Positions 1 through 12,218 are shown, counted from the first letter of the stretch. The stretch: DNA of 64,000 nt from Phanerodontia chrysosporium (GCA_001910725.1 MJGA01000014.1:682001-746000); one strand, 5' to 3'. Translations and numbers: made by a program. The notes: generated by a model not told the origin, from the sequence alone.

Positions 1-3000
1 CGGGAAGGTGCGCTACGCGTCGCTCTGTCGCCGAGAGCAGTATGAACATCCCTGGCGCATGTAGAAACACCACCGGCCTGCATCCCTGCGTTGGCTCGTC
101 ATATGTCTGACGGCTCTGGTGACTACTGCTGCACTCATTGGAGTATTTGCTGCATTCTCCTACAGAGGAACCTCCTTTCAAATCCATGGAACGCAGCACA
201 TCACCATGGAGCACATCTTCAACGGAACGTTCAACGCACACACTGGGTTCGTGCGCTGGGTTCCGGAGGGTACGTGCTCAGGAAGCGAAGTCACATTACC
301 AGACTGATAAATGTTTGTAGCTGGGGACGGTGTCTTTGCAACGAGTCAGAACGACGAGATCTCCCTTGTGGACCTCAAGACGCAAAGGATCACCACTCTT
401 GTGAAGATGAGCGACGTGAAGGACGTGAGTCGCACATGTCATACGACGAAGAGCCATGTCTAATCAGTATGTAGGCACAAGGGACCCCTCTGTCTTGGTC
501 GAGCTGGGAGCTATCGTCGGATATGAAGTACATGCTCATCAAGTCGGACTACCTCAAAGTGCGTCTCCGGTTCACAGTCTTTTCAGCTTCGTCTCATGTA
601 TCGCTAGCAATGGCGGCACTCGAGTCTGGGCAATTACTACATCCACGACCTGACGACTCACACTACGCACCCGCTCATCACTCCCACACACCCCCCTCTG
701 ACCGCATTTGCCAAGTGGTCCCCAACGGGTCAAGCGATAGCATATGTCACGCAGAACGACCTTTATATCCTCCAGCACCCTTCATCTGGAACTCCGATAC
801 AGATAACGTCGTCAGGGAATGCTTCGCTCTTTCATGGTGTACCCGATTGGGTGTACGAGGAAGAAGTCTTCTCGGCCGACTTCGCGCTCTGGTGGTCTCC
901 CGACTCCGCTAAACTTGCATATCTGCGCTTTGATGAGACTGCTGTGGACGAATACACTTTCCCGGTGTACAATCCTACTGAAAACTCGTCAGCGGTCGTG
1001 CCGTACCCAGGTCATGTTACCATGAAGTACCCAAAGCCGGGTTACAACAACCCACTCGTGTCGATCCACGTCTTTGAGCTCGACAGGTATGAAGATATGA
1101 GGACCGCCGGCGATGCAGAGGCAGTCGCTGTTGCCCAGGCGAGTCTCGAGCTGACGTGGGATAATCGGCTTCCACCCGAAAGCCGCGTCGTCCAGGACGT
1201 CACTTGGGTCAGCAATTCGACGCTACTCGTGGAGGAGCTTGATCGCGCTGCCGTGAATGGCAGCATCGTGCTCTTCAATCTGGAAGAAGGCGGCAGTGGG
1301 CATGGGCAGGTTGTCAGGACGCTCGGACAGGGCGGCGAGGAAGGAGACGACGGGTGGATTGAACCTGTGAGTGATATCCAGTCACACTGAGAACCACGCT
1401 CATTTCCTCAGATCCATGCAATTCATCCCCTCCATCCAAGCATGTCGGCGGAAGGCACTCCTGGGTATCTCGACATCGTCCCCAACAAAGGTTACAACCA
1501 TATCGCGCTCTTCAATCCTCCAACGTCGAAGACTCCCTTGTTCCTTACGTCTGGCGAATGGGAAGTTACAGACATTCTTGCTGTCGATTCTAGCAAAGGG
1601 CTTGCGTACGCATTTCCTCACTCTATGTGGCCGCCACTCATAACAAGTGTGATAGATACTTCCTTGCTGCTAACCCGTCATCGCTGGAACGACACGTTTA
1701 CTCAGTAACTATACCGAAAGCGAACACTTCCTCTATCGCAGAGCCGACTGCAATGACAAACCGCGCGATGCCTGGCTACTACTCAGCAAGCTTCTCTCCG
1801 CGGGCTGGGTTCTACCTGTTGACGTATAGCGGCCCCAACGTCCCGTGGCAAAGGATCATTCAAGCAAACAATGCTTGTAAGCCTTAAATTCGTATGCGAC
1901 GAGGTGTTATTGACAGGCCCTCCGATAGCGTTTGACTATCTGTTCATGGACAACAGTGCCCTCAACGCGACGCTTCTTCAGTACGAGCTACCTGTTGTCA
2001 GCCACACAACAATTGAAAATGAGGGCTACGGTACGTTGCTTGGTCTTTGACCGTCTTATTGACACGACGACTTATGGAATTTTATAGTACTGAATGTGCG
2101 CGAGATACGACCTCCGCGCATGGACGATTCGGGAAAGACCAAATATCCCGTGCTCTTCCACGTCTATGGCGGTCCGAACTCTCAGCAGGTGAACCTACGT
2201 TATGGCATGGACTGGCATCATTTCCTTGCGGCGTACCACAAATACGTCGTTGTCATCGTTGACGGACGCGGGACTGGGTTCAAGGGAAGACGTCTGAGGA
2301 ATCCCGTCAAGGATAACCTCGGACATTGGGAAACAGTCGACCAGATCTACGCTGCGAAGTGAGTCGCATTAGTGTGTGAAGCCGAAGTGGACCACTCAAC
2401 AAGTTCACGCAGGCTATGGGCCGCCAAAGATTATGTTGATCCGAAGCGGATAGGTATCTGGGGCTGGGTACGAGTTCTATTGTCTTGTGCTGGATAACTA
2501 TCGGAGCTTACTGCATTAATAGTCGTATGGAGGCTTCATGAGCTGCAAGGTCGCAGAGGCAAACGCTGGTGTTCACTCCCTGGCTATGGCTGTCGCCGTA
2601 AGTACCCTAACAGTCCTCACTCTCGTAACGCTGACCTTCTGGCAGCCGGTGACGAGCTGGAGACTCTATGGTATGTGAGCTGTCTCAATCCCTGTGACCT
2701 TCCTCATGACTTCTCCAGATACGATATACACCGAGCGCTATATGAACTTGCCCCAGGCAAATCCGGATGGCTACGTCACGGCCTCAATCTCGAATGTGAC
2801 GGGATTCCACAACATAGACTTCCTCTTTGCTCATGGCAGTGCGGATGACAACGTGCACTACGCCAACTCCGCACACCTCCTCGACATGCTCACCGCGGAG
2901 AAGGTGCGCGGCTTCCGCTTCCGGATGTTCACGGACAGGTATGCACATCAACTCTTCTGTGGCCTCCGAAGACGTGGCATGCTGATGGGCGGACAGCGAC

Positions 3001-3102
3001 CACTCGATCTACAAGCGCGGCGCCAATCGCGAGGTGTACGAGTTCATGCACAACTTCTTGGTTGAGAAGTGGGGCAAGGGGCCTAGACAACGCGGCCTGT
3101 AG
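1..3102 (+). CDS. Dipeptidyl aminopeptidase, S9B family (DPP IV / Ste13-like), 5' end outside window
   Basis: Serine peptidase that removes X-Pro/X-Ala dipeptides; fungal members are type II membrane proteins of the Golgi or vacuole. A hydrophobic segment (about 107-165) is followed by the conserved ITMEHIFNGTF region, then beta-propeller sequence (LGNYYIHDLTTHTTHPL, DFALWWSPDSAKLAYLRFDE) and the alpha/beta hydrolase domain. The catalytic triad is visible: Ser 2523-2525 in GWSYGG (an intron splits the motif), Asp 2844-2846 in GSADDNVH, His 3001-3003 in SDHS just after an intron. Many introns of about 50-60 bp, for example 270-320. The stop is TAG at 3100-3102. A TAG at 62-64 in the frame of the membrane segment suggests an intron ending there (about 8-64), so the cytoplasmic N-terminus starts left of the window. 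Family certain; Ste13-like versus Dap2-like (Golgi versus vacuole) not resolved. Confidence 0.93.
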
Positions 3103-3653
3103 ATCTCTGCATTGGACAGCTATTTATCTACCTGGAACTATCATTGTGCATTGTAGCGCTGCATGGCGTGATACTCATCTCGGTGTGCAGGACGATCGAC
3201 TTCTCCTCACCGTCTAATCAAAAGACTATCGCGCTGGCCACAACAGATTCCCTTCTATACTTGGCTGGCTGGGGCTGTAGCGTGTCATTCACGTCGGCCT
3301 ACTTGGATACCCTACTATCGAAGACGCAGACGACCGACATCGCCCTCGTATCAGCGGTACATGTGGTCTGCATAGCTTCAGATAGACTTTGTGGGTATCT
3401 TTTGTTGCGATACGTCGCTCCGGCTCATATCTACCTTCGTCTAGTATTCGATATCTCCGCGGAACCTGAACTTCGGGACCGCGCGCTCAATATTGCCATG
3501 TTTTCAATCACACCGGCCGTGAGAGAGCCAAAAGACATCCGGTTCTGCGAACATGAACGATTGTATGGGAAATCCCAGGATCCCAAGGATATAATCACAC
3601 GCCGTGTATGCAATGCCTGCACTTTGATCCCTTCCTTCACCAGTTACTACAGC
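3103..3653. other. Intergenic, dipeptidyl aminopeptidase to aryl-alcohol dehydrogenase
   Basis: 551 bp between two plus-strand genes. An open frame continues leftwards from the next gene, but its translation lacks recognisable domains and has no support as an exon. Probably 3' UTR of the first gene and promoter of the second. Confidence 0.5.
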
Positions 3654-5078
3654 ATGAACATCTGGGCACCCGCACCTGAGCCTCCGACTAAGCTCGGCCG
3701 TCACAGGCAGCTTGCTCCCGGATGTGGTCTTCATGTATCGCCCATCCAGCTCGGTGCAATGAGTATCGGCGACAAGTGGCATCCCTATGGCATGGGCACC
3801 ATGGACAAGGAAGCCAGCTTCAAGCTCCTCGACGCATTCTACAACGCTGGCGGTAACTTCATTGATACCGCTAATGTCTAGTGAGTTCATAACATCTATA
3901 CACTACATATAACTGACCAGTATCGTATAGCCAAGACGAGACATCCGAGGAATTTATTGGCGAGTGGATGGAGGCTCGGGGCAACCGCGACCAGATGGTC
4001 GTTGCTACCAAGGTCTGTCATTACATTAGTCAAGTGACGGTACTAGATATTGACTTATCTGCAGTACAGTCTTGGTCTACAAACGGGGTGCCAGCTTCGA
4101 AGAGATCCCGCAGAAGACGCAGTATGTCGGCAACAGCCTCAAGTCGATGCACATCTCAGTGCACGATTCATTGCGCAAGCTGCGTACGAGCTACATCGAC
4201 ATATTCTACGTTCACTTCTGGGACTACACCTGCACAATCGAGGAGGTCATGAACGGCCTGCACAATCTTGTTGCACAGGGTAAGGTTCTTTACCTCGGCG
4301 TCTCGGACACACCCGCCTGGGTCGTCTCGAAGGCGAACAACTATGCGCGCATGGCTGGCAAGACGCCTTTCGTTATCTACGAGGGAGAGTGGAACATCAC
4401 GATGCGCGACATGGAGCGCGACATCATTCCGATGTGCATTCACGAAGGTGCGTGTATCCTCGGGGTCCGCGCTGTGCCTGGCCGCTGAACTGTGCATCTC
4501 AACAGGGATGGCCATCGCGCCCTGGAACGTGCTTTGCGCCGGCAAGATACGCACGGACGCCGAGGAGGAGCGCCGTCTCAAGTCCGGCGAGGGTGGGCGT
4601 ACGCTCCTACAGTTCGACGGATGGCTCCGGAACGAGACCGAGCGCAAGGTCAGCAAGGCACTCGAGAAGGTCGCTGAAGAGATCGGCGCAAAGAGTATCA
4701 CATCCGGTGAGTGGCGTTACCACCTACTCTGCGTTCGTAGTGCTCATGAAAGCACCAGTCGCAATTGCGTACCTCATGCAGAAGTTCCCCTACGTCTTCC
4801 CCATTGTCGGTGGACGCAAGGTCGAACACCTGTACGCCAACCTCGAGGCGCTCGACATCTCGCTCAGCCCCGAGCAGATGCAGTTCCTGAACGACACAGT
4901 ACCCTTCAACAAGGGCTTCCCATACCTTCTCTTCGTGAGTTCTTCGCTGATCTCACGGATGTAGAAACGTATTAACTGCGGATTCCAGGGTGATGGGTCC
5001 GACTACAACATCGTACACAAGGCTGCAGGTCATTATGACAAGTGGCCCGCGCAACAGGCTATCCGCCCCCAGAAGTAG
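3654..5078 (+). CDS. AAD: Aryl-alcohol dehydrogenase, aldo-keto reductase family
   Basis: NADP(H)-dependent cytosolic reductase of aromatic aldehydes; in wood-decay fungi it serves lignin-aromatic turnover and redox cycling with aryl-alcohol oxidase. The start (MNIWAPAPEPP) and the LGAMSIGDKW segment match fungal AADs. The aldo-keto tetrad is present: Asp and Tyr in FIDTANVYQDE (split by the intron after 3881), Lys in VVATKY, His in YIDIFYVHFWDY. Downstream are GKVLYLGVSDTPAWVV, ERDIIPMCIHEGMAIAPWNVL (split by an intron near 4446-4505) and the cofactor-binding FPIVGGRKVEHL. About 390 aa after splicing, normal for the family. Ends HYDKWPAQQAIRPQK, TAG 5076-5078. Convergent with the lactone oxidase on the other strand, 322 bp away. 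Confidence 0.93.
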
Positions 5079-5400
5079 ACACAGCAGCAGCCTATCAGTG
5101 GTGATTGCCACTGCGTCGATTCTCGGGAAGTTCACAGGCCTCTGTATCATACTCCCATGGACCCGGCCCGTTTAAGGTTTCTGTACTACTTGTTGTCACT
5201 ATGTAGACCAAGCGTGTATATGCGTGTGTTCTCCTCGGAATACGGTGTTCCGGTAGTTCGTGAGAACAAGTTCCTCCTGGGATCCCGAAGATAATCAATT
5301 GAATGGAACTTGAACCGTCTGGATATACACATTTCATGAGATACAAGACTACATGGAACAATACAATTTATACAATTCCATGAAATGCAGACACATACAG
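5079..5400. other. Short convergent intergenic region
   Basis: 322 bp between two 3' ends. AT-richer than its surroundings. No gene or repeat seen; presumably both 3' UTRs. Confidence 0.5.
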
Positions 5401-7892
5401 TCACTGGAAGATCATCCTGACCATGAGATCATTGCCGAAGACCTTGAGGGTCTCTTCGACAGTTCCATGGTTTCGCTCGACAATCGCCTTGAACACCTGC
5501 CTGAACTCCGCAAACGCCTCCCCGTAGGCATCCTCCTTGAGATACTGCTCGACCGGCTTCCCACGCACGGTGAGACCAGCCCACTGCTTCGCCCAATGCG
5601 GGCGCGGGCGGAGCACGCGCCCCTGGGCGTCGCGCTGGTCCAGTTCCACGCGCGACCAACGGTCTGCGACGTCCTGCATGAATGACGCCCATGCTGCGGG
5701 CGGCGTGGCGAGCGTCGTGAGCACCTCGATCGAACACGTCGCTGCGTTGCCGCGCTGTGGAGCGAGAAGTACCTCCGACCCGCCCGTGAGCCGCATCTCG
5801 AGTGCAACTCGCACCGGCGCGTCGTCGCGTGCGTACATGGCTGAGATGCCGTCCCACCTGTCAAGGTCCGTCAGCCGTGCACGGCGTAAGGGGACTCCTC
5901 AGGTGCTTACCATGCGCGTTGGATCACGTCGTACCGCAGCTTGCCTTGGACCATGGGCACCGGAATTTCCCATTCGGTATCCCAGCATCTGAAGTTCTCT
6001 GTGATTCGCACCGTTTAGGGATAGTCAATACAGAGTGAAGTTAGAGAACTCACGGATTCCGCGACGGAAGTGCTCCGCTTCGCTCTGCAAAGTGCGGATA
6101 GCCTGCGCCGGATCCGTGATGCTCGGCAGGGCAAGCATACCCGCCGCACCGAATGAGAACGCCTGCAGTCGGCCAGGCAAGGCCTGGTAAGGCGGAAAGT
6201 TCACTAGAGTCTCTGCCAAGGTCTCTTGGATCTGCACCACACCAAGTTAGCGGAGACCATGCGGGAAAGAGTGTGATGATACTGACCTGCTGAGACTTGA
6301 CACCATCCAGTAGACCATCCCCCGGGTATGCCTTGAGGTCCACATCCTTCTCTGTCGCCGGCCGCTCTGGACAGGGTTATTCAGTATGCGGATCGAGTAG
6401 AACCAGATACGACAACGCACTAGACCACGTGTTGACCCAGCAGTCATCCTGGTAAGGGAACCAGAACCACTCGAGGTAGTAGTCGTTCTCGCAGCGGCGT
6501 TCAAAGTCCTTCTGCGCGTCCGCAAACTGCTTCTCCGTGATGCCCTTCTCGCGGATCATCTGCTGGACCTCCTGTGGGAGCTCGAAGCCCGGCGGCGGCG
6601 GGATGGCGAGCGGCAGGGAACCTTGACGGGCATCATGTCCGTCACGCCCATGTCGTCGAGCTGGAGCGTCACAGAAACGACGACGCCGAGGAGCCCGAAC
6701 GCGCCGCTGGCCGCGCGCAGCTCCTGCGGGTCATTGACGGTGCGCAGCTCGCCGCGCGCGTCGACGTACTGCACTTCGACGACGAGGTCCGAGAGCGTCG
6801 TCGACGTCAAGCTCGAGCCGTGGCAGATCGGTGCGTTCGTCCCGCCGAAGGTCACCTCGACCATGATGACGTTGAACGGCAGGCAGTGCTTCTTTGTTGC
6901 AAAGCACCACTCCCGGAACTGCTCGTTCGTCGTACCTGCCATGATCTTGAAGTACGCGTGGCCCGGGGGCGCGGTGCGACCGGCGACGCTCGCGACGGGT
7001 GTAATGCCGGACAGCTCGGTCTTCCAGTCCGAAGACGGGTTCTCGTAGGGCAGCGTCACAAGCGTGTCAAAGGGCAGGAACATCATGAGGACGTCCCCAT
7101 TCTTTCCGAAAACGTCGCTGCAGACGCATCATCAGGAAAGGTAGACGATGCGAGTGGCCTCTCAATGCATACCTCCAGCTGTGCCTAAAGCCAGCAACCC
7201 GTACGCGCTTGCCCTTAGCCGCAGCCCACTTGACGACCTTCTGCACACCCTCGATGCTCCGCACGACGAGCTGGTGACTCGCGTTGAAAGTGATGTTCTG
7301 GCCCCAGTTCTTGAACTGATCGACACCAACGACCTGCTGGACGGCGGGGTCACCGGTTTCGGCGAAGGTGACGGTCGGCACATCGAAGAGCTGTTGGATC
7401 TTCTCGACCTTGGTCTCTACCCGCTGCTCAATCTTGCCGTGCAGCTTGTCGACGAAGGTGTCGACCTTAGCCTCGACGTGCTCAACCTTGGCCTCGATGT
7501 GCTTGACTTTGGTTTCGACCTTGTCGAAGAAGGGCACGAGCGTGAACTCGGGCTTCGGCTCAACAGGACCAGGCGCGGCTGCTTCTCTCTGGTCGCGCAT
7601 CTCGTCAATGATCCTTTGCACCTCCGGGCTGTAGTAGTCGACGTCCGGGGCCTCGAGGGCGCTGAGGAGCTCGAGCACAGGTTTGAGACGCTCGTCATGC
7701 TTGTACTCGTCTGCAAGCTGCTGCTTGAGATGGTTGTACTGTAGAAAACATGCAACATGATGAGCGGGTATCACAGAGAAGACGCCGCGCACATACAGTG
7801 AGTGCTTTGTCTCGAAGGCTCTGGGTATGCTATGGAACAAGCGTCAGCGCAATGGAGAAAAGACTAACATCACAACACACCTTGTGCTGCAT
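5401..7892 (-). CDS. FAD-dependent lactone oxidase copy 1 (D-arabinono-1,4-lactone oxidase-like), one apparent frameshift
   Basis: VAO-type flavoprotein similar to D-arabinono-1,4-lactone/gulonolactone oxidases, which make ascorbate-type lactones; the true substrate is unknown. The start is a 4-codon exon MQHK (7892), supported because copy 2 has the same structure. An N-terminal charged helix built on VEAKV-type heptads comes first. The FAD domain follows, with RVAGFRHSWS (split by an intron near 7104-7168), DVLMMFLPFDTLVTLPY and SGAFGLLGVVVSVTLQLDD. The C-terminal oxidase domain has WFWFPYQDDCWVNTW and the HWAK motif (5587-5598). Ends MIFQ, TGA 5401-5403. At about 6616-6618 (plus strand caggg) the frame breaks after MMPVKVP; copy 2 reads through the same place in frame, so copy 1 lacks one base. 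Either a recent pseudogene or an assembly error. Minus strand, same order and direction as copy 2. Confidence 0.82.
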
Positions 7893-8424
7893 AATGGCAG
7901 ATGAATACGAGCTGTGTGCTTTTACAGCTGCTCATCCCAAGCTTTATGTACCTTGTTCGCCCATCATGGGCGACTGATGAGCGTACCGCCAGTATGTAAA
8001 TTGCAGTGCTTCTGCTGGAGGAGCCGGTCCAATCGATTTGCGGAATGCGACCATCCGGCGCCCATCCCTGCGGCAACAGAGTTCGACATCGTACCGCCGA
8101 TGTTGAGCGGTGGCATGGCTCCGGAGACAGAACATACGCGATTCGCTCCGGCGCCGACCCTGGCCCGAGAGCAGGCGAGCTTGGCTCCGTATGGTGGTCC
8201 CGAAACTCTGGACTGTAGACGTTATTTGAATATACATGGGAGCAGTGAACGAGTTAGGTCAGTATAGGGTCCCAGGAACATAGCTGTGACAAGCAAGCTA
8301 GCGGGAGCGCTGCTGCGGCGCCTTTGTGAGCAGCATCGCACCGGGACCGAAACAGGCGATGTGCCACCACGCCCTTGCAACAAAATTGTTGTATGGTGGT
8401 CTTTGATGACATTCTTTGGCCCTC
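7893..8424. other. Intergenic, copy-1 lactone oxidase to enolase relic
   Basis: Promoter side of lactone oxidase 1. It keeps stretches similar to 12219-12766, for example the CAGAGTTCGACA segment near 8080 and near 12410, so it is part of the duplicated block. No gene seen. Confidence 0.6.
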
Positions 8425-9585
8425 CTCTACACTCCGAGCAGTGCAGGTGGTGCACGATCCGCCGAAAAGCCCTTGTGTATAGCAGACCGGGAAATGCCGC
8501 TAGGTCTGGCCTTGTAAATTTGGCATCAATACCAGGATCCCGCCTGACAGCTTGATACTCACTCAATGCGAAGTAGCTGATTGTACTTCGCGACGCGCTC
8601 GCCCTTAGCTTAGCGGGGAACCGGTTTTGATACGTCCGATGCCAAGTCCGCGATGGATGGCCTTTGTCGCTGCTTCGACGAGAGACCATGAAGCCTCGGC
8701 GGGCCTAAACCATCGGACTGCGCGAGCGACTCGCTGTGGGAGAAGACGAGCTGGAGGGCCGATGAAGAGCGGGAAATATAGTTGAATCGCCTCTGAGACG
8801 CTTCCGATCCAATTGGCCTTCAGCATTAAAGCCCGTTTGGTGTCTTCTACTCGAGTCTCGTCTTGAGCTTGATCCGTCGAGCGTTGCAACTAGTCGTTGT
8901 CGGGAGCTGTCAGGCCGTCAGAGTCGATATTGCTGTGGTGTAACTCGTAACATCCATCGTCCGTAAGAAAGTCAATAACTTACCGGTAACTTCCATTGCT
9001 TACTGCTGGACCCAAAAAGGAAAGTAGGTACTAGTGCAAGTAAGTCCCTGCTAACGTGCTTCGCCGTCTGATACGTAGCACGAAAGTACCGTAGAAAGGG
9101 TGTAGTACGAAAGACATTGCAGCAGAGAATGTACTCACTGCGGGTGGTCGCACGGGAGTGTTGTTCCACTGCCGTGGGTGTAGCTGCAGGAGGTAAGCTT
9201 GCAATTTACACGAGTAACCTGCATTTACTTACTGTAACTTACACATCAGTCGTGTATAAGAACTTGGAACTTAGACCCCTTACTTACAGTCTTATGGCCG
9301 GGACCTGCGCTTCCTCAGCGACATCACCGCGACGCCCTCGACGTTCAGGTCGTCGTGCGCCATGAATTCTTCCCAGGCATCAAAGTCGTCCTGGTTGAAG
9401 TGGTCGCAATGAGGGACTCATACAATCGAGGTCATACCTCCCGTCTTTGAAGAATTCAGACACTGCGGCGTCGAAACCGGGCTATCATATCCCGTCTTCT
9501 CGATAGCCACGGTCAGGAGATCAGGCTTCAAGGGCTCTGGCGGCACGTATAAGGCTAGGCGTGAATGTGTACGTCCCCAGGGCAT
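8425..9585 (-). pseudogene. Decayed 3' half of enolase (duplication relic)
   Basis: Minus-strand sequence matching the C-terminal half of the intact enolase at 12767-14428. Recognisable pieces are the terminal exon near 8427-8470 (gagcagtgcagg segment), the exon around 8560-8880 encoding ALMLKANWIGSVSEAIQ (intact copy: [17 protein letters not shown]), a piece near 9320-9410 matching the HDDLNVEI region, and one near 9440-9580 matching the FDAAASEFF exon. Catalytic sequence is degraded, frames are broken, and about 380 bp of foreign sequence (8930-9310) sits inside. The 5' half of enolase and its promoter are absent. This is what a tandem duplication with one breakpoint inside enolase would leave. 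Confidence 0.85.
8930..9310. repeat. Insertion rich in TTACTTAC/GTAAGTAA motifs inside the enolase relic
   Basis: About 380 bp absent from the homologous position of the intact enolase (between the exon part matching GACCTGACAG and the part matching GTCGAG). It contains many GTAAG/CTTAC words in both orientations: ATAACTTACCGGTAACTT (8976-8993, near-palindromic), GTAAGTCC near 9040, TTTACTTACTGTAACTTAC near 9225-9245, CCTTACTTACAG near 9279-9290. This arrangement resembles subterminal repeats of a small non-autonomous DNA transposon. No clear target-site duplication was found by eye. Similar clusters occur near 27.2 and 55.1 kb. Confidence 0.5.
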
Positions 9586-9739
9586 CAGGTCCCATTACAT
9601 GCATTCCGTCAATTCGTAGCATGAATTTGAACAGCCATGCCTACGAACAACAAATCTCATCGTAAGCGAACGTACAAGTACATGTTAGACGAGGAACGGG
9701 GCAGCAAGTGCGGCTGTGCTGGAATGTGGAAGCATGGAC

Positions 9740-12218
9740 TCATTGGAAAATCATCTTGACCATAAGATCATTGCCGAAGACCTTGAGGGTCTCCTCGACA
9801 GTTCCATGGTTTCGCTCGACAATCGCCTTGAACACCTGCCTGAACTCCGCAAACGCCTCCCCGTAGGCATCCTCCTTGAGATACTGCTCGATCGGCTTTC
9901 CACGAACGGTGAGGCCAGCCCATTGCTTCGCCCAGTGCGGTCGGGGCGGAGCACGCGTCCCTGTGCATCGCGCTGATCTAATTCCACGCGCGACCAACGG
10001 TTCGCGACATCCTGCATGAACGACGCCCATTCTGCGGGCGGGGTGGCGAGCGTTGTGAGCACCTCGATCGAACACGTCGCTGCGTTGCCGCGCTGTGGAG
10101 CGAGAAGCACCTCCGACCCGCCAGTGAGCCGCATCTCAAGCGCGACTCGCACCGGTGCGTCGTTACGTGCGAAGATCGCTGAGATACCGTCCCACCTGTC
10201 GCTCACTATCAACAGTGAGCTGAGGAAGAAGAAAGGACGAGACGTACCAGGCGCGCTGGATCACGTCGTACCGCAGCTTTCCCTCGACCTTGGGCACCGG
10301 GATTTCCCACTCGGTATCCCAGCACCGGAAGTTCTCTGAGTCCACATGATTAACAAACCGAAGCTGAACGGGTTAGAGTGAACTCACGAATGCCGCGACG
10401 GAAATGCTCCGCCTCGCTCTGGAAAGTCCGGATGGCCTTCTTCGGGTCCGTGATGCTCGGAAGCGCAAGCATGCTCCCCACGCCGAACAGGAACGCTTGC
10501 AACCAGCCAGGTAGATCCGGAAAGGAGGATAGTTCACGAGGGCTTCTGCCAACTCCTCTTGAATCTTGGCGATGTATGTCAGATGGAAGGCGTCTGGACA
10601 GTGAGATGGAAATGCACACTGACCTCCTGGGACTTGACACCGTCGAGTAGACCATCGCCTGGGTACGCCTTGATATCCACGTCATCTGCTGCCACCGGTC
10701 TCTCTGAGGGCAAAAATGATGGTGTTACTTTCGCACATGTGAGGGCAGTGTGGTGACGCACTCGACCATGTATTGACCCAACAGTCAGGCTGATACGGGA
10801 ACCAGAACCACTCGAGATAGTAGTCATTCTCGCATCGGCGCTCGAATTCCTTCTGTGCTTTCGCAAGTTGCTCCTCGGTAATTTCCTGGCTCCGCATCAT
10901 ATCATCGACAACTTGCGGTACCTTGTAGCCCGGCGGCGGCGGGATGGCGAGCGGCAGGGGGACCTTGACGGGCATCATGTCTGTCACGCCCATGTCGTCG
11001 AGCTGAAGCGTCAGCGAAACCACGACACCAAGGAGCCCAAATGCGCCGCTGGCGGCGCGGAGCTCCTGTGGGTCATTCACGGTGCACAGCTCGCCGCGCG
11101 CGTCGACGTACTCTACCTCGACGACAAGATCCGAGAGCGTCGTCGACGTCAAGCTCGAGCCGTGGCAGATCGGTGCGTTCGTCCCGCCGAAAGTCACCTC
11201 TACCATGATAACGTTGAAGGGCAGGCAGTACTTCTTCGTCGCGAAGCACCACTCCCGGAACTGCTCGTTCGTTGTGCCTGCCATGACCTTGAAGAAGGCG
11301 TGGCCCGCGGGGCAGTGCGTCCGGCGACGGAGCCCACAGGCGTAATGCCGGACAGCTCAGTCTTCCACTCTGGAGGCGGGTTCTTGTACGGCAGCTTTAC
11401 GAGTGTGTCGAAGGGCAGGAACATGATGAGAACGTCCCCGTCCTTTCCGAATACCTCGCTGCAGATGGTACGTCAGATACGAGAGAAGATGGAAACACCC
11501 TCTTCAAACGAACCTCCAGCTATGCCTAAAGCCGGCAACACGAACGCGCTTGCCCCCCTTAGCGGCCCACTTGACGACCATCTGCACACCCTCAACGCTT
11601 CGCACTACGAGCTGGTGGCTCGCGATGAACGTCACGTTCAGGCCCCAATTCTTGAACTCGTCGATACCGACAACCTGCTGGACTGCGGGGTGGTCAGCTT
11701 CGGCGAAGGGGACCATGGGGGTGGCCACAAGCGACTCGATCTTGCTGATGCTTGCCTTGACGCTCTGTTCGATGATCTTGTGCGAAGGGCTGATGAAGGT
11801 GTTGACTTCCGCGTCGATGTGCTGAACCTTGGCCTCGACCTTCCCAAAGAAAGGCTCGATCTCGTATGAGGGCTCGGGCTCGATAGGCCCAGGCTCGGTT
11901 GCTTCTCTCCCGTCGCGCATCTTGTCGATAATCGTCTGCACCTTCGGACTATCGTAGTCAACATTTGGCGCCTCGAGAGCACCGAGGAGCTCGATCAAGG
12001 GCTTTAGACGCTTGTCATGCTGGTACTCCTCTTTGAGCTCCTTCTTTAGATGGTCGTACTAAAGTGCAAGGGTGGTGTTGGTGAGCAGAGCTCGTGAAGA
12101 CCGTCGTACACACGTACAGTGAGCTCCTCAGGTGCTTCACGAGGGTGAGGGTGCTTCGAACAAAGGTCAGCGCCACCCAGACGAGCACAACAATTCCCGG
12201 GCGTACATCGTGTTCCAT
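9740..12218 (-). CDS. FAD-dependent lactone oxidase copy 2, with three apparent single-base deletions
   Basis: Tandem paralogue of the gene at 5401-7892 with the same exon plan: 4-codon first exon MEHD (12218), second exon HPHPREAPEELT, then YDHLKKELKEEY. FAD region RVAGFRHSWSEVFGKDG is split by an intron at the same place; FPYQPDCWVNTWSS and HWAK are present. Ends VKMIFQ with a stop at 9740. Compared with copy 1 the frame slips by one missing base near 11304-11313 (after GRTAP), near 10517-10523 (after LVNYPPF) and near 9939-9947 (after GRVLRP), all in or beside G/C runs. The sequence between the slips stays highly conserved, which argues for assembly errors or very recent loss. The N-terminal helix is one heptad shorter than in copy 1. 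Confidence 0.78.

Noticed and set aside
3144..3653. Possible N-terminal extension of the aryl-alcohol dehydrogenase
   Set aside because: The frame is open but has no homology to the family, whose proteins start at about MNIWAPAPEPP.
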